64,000 bases of DNA, taken from Rhodoferax lithotrophicus. GTDB lineage: Bacteria; Pseudomonadota; Gammaproteobacteria; Burkholderiales; Burkholderiaceae_C. The notes under the pieces are model-generated. The model searched no databases. It was given only the letters and a program-made list of their open reading frames with translations, and was not told the DNA's origin. Below, one piece after another: positions 59,774-64,000 of this stretch. The stretch lies in NCBI RefSeq assembly GCF_019973615.1, contig NZ_AP024238.1, positions 2,873,989 to 2,937,988 of the forward strand. Direction: 5' to 3'. The position numbers and the translations under genes are program-made. Within the stretch, counting starts at the first letter, position 1. Every line of letters starts with the position of its first letter.

Positions 59774-60448
59774 TCACCCATTTTTCAAGCCTATGCCAAT
59801 TAAAAAGGTTTCTGCCGACCTGTCACGAGATGCTTTCGGTTTGATGCGTTTGACCATCACAAAAGTTTCCCTGAAGCGTTTGGACAAAGTGTCATAACTG
59901 CCCCCATGAAAGACTTTGGCCACCAACGCACCTTCCGGTTTAAGGTGATCTTGTGCAAACTCAAGGGCCAGCTCCACCAAGTGCTCCACTCTGGCGGCAT
60001 CCGCCGAGCTGATGCCCGACAAATTGGGTGCCATGTCTGAAATCACCACATCTACTCGTTCACCTTGAATTTTTTCAGCCAATTCAGCCAGCACAGACGC
60101 TTCCCGAATATCACCTTGAATAAACACTACGCCATCAATAGGTTCCATCGGCAAAATATCTAAAGCGACGATTTTTCCGTTGAGCGTACCGGTTGCAGCC
60201 CCTCCACCCGTGGCGGATCTGGGCGACAGCTTGCGCCGTACATACTGACTCCATGCCCCAGGTGTGGACCCCAGATCGACTACCAATTGACCTGGCTTGA
60301 TCAAATGCAGGGTTTCGTCGATCTCTTGCAACTTGTAAGCCGCACGCGCCCGGTAGCCGTCTTTCTGGGCCAATTTGACATAGGTGTCATTGACGTGGTC
60401 ATTAAGCCAGGCCCGATTGACTTTGCTGCTTTTAACTGCTGATTTCAT
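59774..60448 (-). CDS. rlmE: 23S rRNA 2'-O-methyltransferase RlmE (FtsJ)
   Basis: RlmE methylates U2552 of 23S rRNA late in ribosome assembly. VVDLGSTPGAWSQYV binds SAM. The K-D-K-E catalytic set appears as K in RARAAYKL, D in VISDMAPN, K in LVAKVFHGG and E in SAETFLIG. 224 aa from ATG 60448. It is upstream of ftsH and divergent to yhbY, a common arrangement. Confidence 0.96.
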   Translation of the reverse strand: MKSAVKSSKVNRAWLNDHVNDTYVKLAQKDGYRARAAYKLQEIDETLHLIKPGQLVVDLGSTPGAWSQYVRRKLSPRSATGGGAATGTLNGKIVALDILPMEPIDGVVFIQGDIREASVLAELAEKIQGERVDVVISDMAPNLSGISSADAARVEHLVELALEFAQDHLKPEGALVAKVFHGGSYDTLSKRFRETFVMVKRIKPKASRDRSAETFLIGIGLKNG

Positions 60449-60543
60449 GTTATTTAACGTGTTGGGATGCAATCCATTTCATTCGCTTAACGCGAAACAA
60501 TGGTGGCCGACCACAAAGTGGAAGTCTCACCGATAATACTGGC

Positions 60544-61017
60544 ATGCCTCAAATACTCCTGACCCCAGCCCAACGTAAAGTCCACCGCGCCGAAGCCCAT
60601 CACCTTGACCCGGTGGTGATGGTGGGTGGCGACGGCTTGACCGCCGCCGTTAAAAAAGAAGCCGACGCGGCACTGAATGCACATGGACTCATCAAAGTTC
60701 GTGTGTTTTCAGATGATCGTGTGGCCCGCGAAGCCATGTTTCAAACACTGGCCGACGAGCTCAATGCAGCCCCCATTCAACACATCGGCAAATTGCTGGT
60801 GTTATGGCGTCCCCAACCCGAGCGCGAAAAGGCTATCGATGAAGACCGTATGCCCGCCCCCAGGGATGTCAAGGTACTCAAGTTCAGTAAACGGGGTGGT
60901 CAACGCCCAGAAGTCAAAACCCTGCGGGTATTGGGCAACCAGCGCCTCACCACAGGTGGACAAATCAAGCGAGCCAAACGCAAACCTGTCAGCATCAAAA
61001 AACGTAATCAGGATTAA
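60544..61017 (+). CDS. yhbY: YhbY-type (CRM domain) ribosome assembly RNA-binding protein
   Basis: A 157-aa protein with an N-terminal CRM domain (about 1-98). LTPAQRKVHRAEAHHLDPVV and the GGDG loop (VMVGGDGLT, replacing GxxG) are the family signs, and GKLLVLWRP closes the domain. It binds pre-50S ribosomal particles. The 55-residue basic C-terminal extension is longer than in the E. coli protein. Confidence 0.92.
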   Translation: MPQILLTPAQRKVHRAEAHHLDPVVMVGGDGLTAAVKKEADAALNAHGLIKVRVFSDDRVAREAMFQTLADELNAAPIQHIGKLLVLWRPQPEREKAIDEDRMPAPRDVKVLKFSKRGGQRPEVKTLRVLGNQRLTTGGQIKRAKRKPVSIKKRNQD

Positions 61018-61084
61018 ATCGATTGCAGCATCTTTATGCTGAGCGGTATCCAAACAGACGGGGTGTTCTGCCCCGCTCTACAAT

Positions 61085-61504
61085 TTAAGATCTACTGGAA
61101 ATTTTTCTGAATGTGACCGTGGCGCAAACCCACTGCAATACGTAAAGTCCCGTACCTACGCTGTGCCACAAGCGCAAATCCTGTCGAGCAACAATACGTG
61201 GCGCAATCGCAAACTCGAGCAAAAGTGCCGTCAGCATCCCTATCATTACAAAAAAAATAGCTGGATACGCTTTATTTTCAAGCTCTGCAGGCTGATTTGA
61301 TCTAAAAATGATCATCAGCAAGACACCACAAATCACCGTTAGCCAATTTAACGCAGAAAACAATTTAGCTGCCATGGCACCCGCTATTGCCGGTGTGGAC
61401 AGGTTGGCAAACAGCATGGGAACCACGCCAAAGCCTACAACTGTCAAAGCTCCCCACCAAAGAGCAACGATCCAAAGACTCACATCTGGCAGGTTTAGCT
61501 TCAT
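61085..61504 (-). CDS. DUF4149 family membrane protein
   Basis: A 139-aa protein with four hydrophobic segments (about 8-28, 45-66, 76-96, 113-131). Its place after greA fits the DUF4149 protein commonly found there in Burkholderiales. Function unknown. The loop SNQPAELENKAYPAIFFVM is encoded by a nearly intact copy of the dispersed repeat, so this part of the protein is repeat-derived. The ATG at 61504 is four bases from the greA stop. Confidence 0.8.
   Translation of the reverse strand: MKLNLPDVSLWIVALWWGALTVVGFGVVPMLFANLSTPAIAGAMAAKLFSALNWLTVICGVLLMIIFRSNQPAELENKAYPAIFFVMIGMLTALLLEFAIAPRIVARQDLRLWHSVGTGLYVLQWVCATVTFRKISSRS
61245..61309 (+). repeat. Dispersed repeat copy K inside the DUF4149 gene
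   Basis: ATTACAAAAAAAATAGCTGG, ATACGCTTTATTTTCAAGCT, then CTGCAGGCTGATTTGATCTA match copy C over TACGCTTTATT and AAGC...AGGCT-ATTT. It is the closest of the in-gene copies and lies antisense to the gene, covering a membrane-loop segment. Confidence 0.85.
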
Positions 61505-61508
61505 TAAT

Positions 61509-61985
61509 CTAGCAGTACCGAACCACAATCACTTCATAGCGACGCAAGCCCCCAGGTGCCTGAACTTCAGCCACATCACCTTCCTCCTTGCCAATCAAGG
61601 CGCGTGCAATCGGGCTGTTGATATTGATTAACCCAAGCTTGAGATCAGCCTCATCTTCTCCCACAATTTGGTAGGTGACTTTTTGACCGGTTTCTTCATC
61701 TTCGAGTTCTACCGTGGTACCAAACACCACACGGCCACCGGCATCCAGTTCGGATGGATCAATGATCTGCGCCACTGACAATTTGCCTTCGATTTCCTGA
61801 ATCCGGCCTTCGACAAAACCTTGCTTGTCTTTGGCGGCCTCATATTCCGCGTTTTCGCTCAAGTCACCTTGGGCTCGCGCTTCGGCAATGGCACTGATGA
61901 CTGCCGGACGCTCAAACGCCTTGAGTTGATGCAACTCGGCCTTGAGTTTGTCGGCACCGCGTTTGGTAATTGGAAGGGTCGCCAC
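61509..61985 (-). CDS. greA: Transcription elongation factor GreA
   Basis: GreA rescues backtracked RNA polymerase. The N-terminal coiled coil includes [17 protein letters not shown] and the tip acidic pair region [16 protein letters not shown]; the C-terminal domain ends [21 protein letters not shown]. The frame has no suitable ATG. The GTG at 61985 gives [15 protein letters not shown], has CGGAG upstream, and yields 158 aa as usual. Confidence 0.96.
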   Translation of the reverse strand: MATLPITKRGADKLKAELHQLKAFERPAVISAIAEARAQGDLSENAEYEAAKDKQGFVEGRIQEIEGKLSVAQIIDPSELDAGGRVVFGTTVELEDEETGQKVTYQIVGEDEADLKLGLININSPIARALIGKEEGDVAEVQAPGGLRRYEVIVVRYC

Positions 61986-62010
61986 TTGAAACTCCGGGAA
62001 AATTAGGTCT

Positions 62011-62045
62011 ACAAAATAAAACCGCCGAACGTTCAAGTCCGGCGG
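62011..62045 (-). terminator. Terminator between carB and greA
   Basis: On the minus strand CCGCCG (62045-62040) pairs with CGGCGG (62027-62022), followed by TTTTATTTTG. A second hairpin (GTGTGAAT 62049-62056 with ATTCACAC 62066-62073) lies closer to carB. It ends or attenuates carB transcription before greA. Confidence 0.8.
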
Positions 62046-62100
62046 CAGGTGTGAATTATGCCGTGATTCACACGGCAAATTCACCCAATCAACACCCTGA

Positions 62101-64000
62101 TCAGGTACTCAGCAGTTGTGCATGCATTTCCTGAACCGAAATCACATCCAGCTGATCCATATAACGCATACCTTCCACCGCAGCTTCGGCTCCGGCTATG
62201 GTGGTGAAGGTTGTAACCTGAGCCAGCAACGCAGAGGTACGAATCTGGCGCGAATCGGCAATGGCGTTGCGGCGCTCTTCGACCGTGTTGATGACCAGCA
62301 CGATCTCATTGTTCTTGAGCATATCCACAATATGCGGACGACCTTCAGTGACTTTGTTGACCACGCCACAGGGCACCCCCGCAGCATTGATGGACGCAGC
62401 GGTTCCCTTGGTGGCAATCACTACAAAGTCCATAGCTACTAATGCACGTGCAACTTCAATCGCACGGTTTTTGTCGTTATTTTTCACCGACAAGAAAACT
62501 TTCCCGGAAGGTTCACCTGTTGCCGTGAATGGACGCGGCAGTTTGCAACCAGCCCCCAATTGTGACTTCACAAAAGCCTCACCAAAAGTCTTGCCAACCC
62601 CCATGACTTCGCCGGTGGACTTCATTTCCGGGCCCAAAATGGTGTCAACCCCAGGGAACTTCACAAACGGAAAGACCGCTTCCTTGACGCTGAAATAAGG
62701 CGGATTGGCCTCGCGGGTGATGCCTTGTGCGGCCAGGGTTTGCCCCACCATACAGCGGGCCGCCACCTTGGCCAGTTGCACCCCCGTGGCTTTGGAGACA
62801 AAGGGAACGGTGCGCGAGGCACGCGGATTCACCTCCAGCACAAAAATCACATCCTGCCCGTCCAGATGCTGAATGGCAAACTGCACGTTCATCAAGCCTA
62901 CCACATTCAGGGCATGTGCCATGGCTGCGGTCTGGCGTTTGATCTCGGTGACGGTTGCAGCACACAAGCTGTACGGAGGCAAGGAGCAAGCTGAGTCACC
63001 GCTGTGAACGCCGGCCTGTTCAATGTGCTCCATGACCCCACCGATGTAGGTCTGGCCAGTGGCATCACGCACACAATCCACATCACACTCGATGGCATCG
63101 TTCAGGAAACGATCCAACAGCACAGGCGAGTCATGTGACACTTTCACAGCCTCACGCATGTAACGCTCCAGATCACGCTGCTCGTGCACAATTTCCATGG
63201 CCCGGCCACCCAGCACGTAGCTGGGGCGCACCACCAGGGGGTAACCCAGGGCTGCGGCTTTTTCCAGGGCCTCAGGCTCAGTGCGGGCGGTGGCATTGGG
63301 CGGTTGGCGCAGCTTTAATTCATGCAACAGTTTCTGGAAGCGTTCTCGGTCTTCAGCCGCATCAATCATGTCGGGGCTGGTGCCGATGATGGGCACGCCA
63401 TTGGCCTCCAAATCAAGCGCTAATTTCAAGGGAGTTTGACCACCGTACTGGACGATCACACCATAGGGCTTCTCTTTATCGACAATTTCCAGCACGTCTT
63501 CCAGCGTCAGGGGCTCGAAGTAAAGGCGGTCAGAGGTGTCGTAATCGGTCGAAACGGTTTCCGGGTTGCAGTTGACCATGATGGTCTCATAACCATCTTC
63601 ACGCATGGCCAGTGCCGCATGCACGCAGCAATAGTCAAACTCAATGCCCTGGCCAATGCGGTTGGGGCCACCACCGAGCACCATGATTTTCTTTTTGTCG
63701 GAAGGGGCCGATTCACACTCTGAGCCCTCTGCCTCATAGGTGGAATAAAGGTAGGCAGTGTTGGTGGCAAATTCGGCCGCGCAGGTGTCCACACGCTTGT
63801 AGACCGGGCGAACCCCCAAGGCATGGCGGCGGGCACGCACGGCGACATCGGTGGTTTTGAATTGTTTGGCCAGACGACGATCTGAAAAACCTTTTTGCTT
63901 GAGCGCACGCAGCGTGGCGGCATCAATCGCATCCAGCGCCGTGCCTACAGCAGGCTGCGGCAGGCGCTCAATTTCCAGCTCAATTTGGACAATCTGCTCA
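62101..64000 (-). CDS. carB: Carbamoyl-phosphate synthase large subunit (5' part missing)
   Basis: The frame stays open to the right edge, so about the last 630 residues of a usual 1,070-1,080 are present. They cover the end of the oligomerisation domain ([15 protein letters not shown]), the second ATP-grasp unit ([32 protein letters not shown]) and the allosteric MGS-like domain ([16 protein letters not shown]). The enzyme makes carbamoyl phosphate for arginine and pyrimidines. carA should lie to the right. Confidence 0.97.
   Translation of the reverse strand, partial: EQIVQIELEIERLPQPAVGTALDAIDAATLRALKQKGFSDRRLAKQFKTTDVAVRARRHALGVRPVYKRVDTCAAEFATNTAYLYSTYEAEGSECESAPSDKKKIMVLGGGPNRIGQGIEFDYCCVHAALAMREDGYETIMVNCNPETVSTDYDTSDRLYFEPLTLEDVLEIVDKEKPYGVIVQYGGQTPLKLALDLEANGVPIIGTSPDMIDAAEDRERFQKLLHELKLRQPPNATARTEPEALEKAAALGYPLVVRPSYVLGGRAMEIVHEQRDLERYMREAVKVSHDSPVLLDRFLNDAIECDVDCVRDATGQTYIGGVMEHIEQAGVHSGDSACSLPPYSLCAATVTEIKRQTAAMAHALNVVGLMNVQFAIQHLDGQDVIFVLEVNPRASRTVPFVSKATGVQLAKVAARCMVGQTLAAQGITREANPPYFSVKEAVFPFVKFPGVDTILGPEMKSTGEVMGVGKTFGEAFVKSQLGAGCKLPRPFTATGEPSGKVFLSVKNNDKNRAIEVARALVAMDFVVIATKGTAASINAAGVPCGVVNKVTEGRPHIVDMLKNNEIVLVINTVEERRNAIADSRQIRTSALLAQVTTFTTIAGAEAAVEGMRYMDQLDVISVQEMHAQLLST
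62419..62456 (+). repeat. Weak repeat-like segment in carB
   Basis: ACTACAAAGTCCATAGCTAC followed by TAATGCACGTGCAACTTC matches only the first half of the repeat. The encoded residues ([12 protein letters not shown]) are normal for carB with no insertion, so chance resemblance is quite possible. Confidence 0.25.

Overview
The window looks like chromosome of a betaproteobacterium of the order Burkholderiales, most like a Comamonadaceae member such as Rhodoferax or Polaromonas. This rests on the protein types (long lysine-rich RpoD, B12-dependent NrdJ, the carB-greA-DUF4149-yhbY/rlmE-ftsH-folP-glmM order, pstSCAB-phoU-phoBR next to ppx) and on a short dispersed repeat with the core AATAGCTNCTTNCGC that I recall from that family. 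No database search was possible. No rRNA, tRNA, CRISPR array, insertion sequence or prophage was seen.

Layout. 1-8.4 kb: the end of a short-chain dehydrogenase, dnaG, rpoD with a strong terminator, and a class II ribonucleotide reductase with two C-terminal TSCPD repeats. 8.5-12.7 kb: an arsenic operon arsR-arsD-arsA-arsC-acr3 with overlapping genes and a perfect operator. 12.7-19.1 kb, opposite strand: the most unusual block, an apparent six-gene operon of a membrane-anchored octaheme cytochrome c, a cytochrome b, a DUF3373 outer-membrane barrel, a small exported protein, an exported three-domain rhodanese and a second exported rhodanese, behind an FNR-like site. 19.2-23.1 kb: a TetR regulator with its own palindrome and a DevBCA-like ABC export system.

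23.1-37.2 kb is mixed metabolism: rhodanese, methyltransferase, a YeiH/LysR divergent pair, a monoheme sensor-like protein, glgC, thioesterases, DUF3422, nitroreductase, MATE pump, succinyl-CoA:3-ketoacid CoA-transferase (scoAB) with a divergent PAS-LuxR regulator, a DUF2934 protein, a UbiC-like lyase and a second SDR. 37.3-44.0 kb: electron-transfer flavoprotein dehydrogenase, then a tandem glycine riboswitch in front of gcvT-gcvH-gcvP. 44.1-54.6 kb: ribosomal protein L31 type B, a polytopic GT-C-like protein, and the phosphate regulon (pstSCAB-phoU-phoB-phoR, with ppx divergent across a three-unit Pho box). 54.6-64 kb: small proteins, glmM, folP, ftsH, rlmE/yhbY, DUF4149, greA and the 3' part of carB.

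Two themes deserve attention. First, the 12.7-19.1 kb locus joins respiratory multiheme chemistry to exported sulfurtransferases and an outer-membrane channel, which suggests anaerobic reduction of a sulfur, selenium, tellurium or similar oxyanion, perhaps across the outer membrane. Second, copies of the ~60-bp repeat lie not only between genes but apparently inside reading frames (dnaG, gcvT, gcvP, a GT-C-like gene, folP, the DUF4149 gene), where they are translated without breaking the frame.
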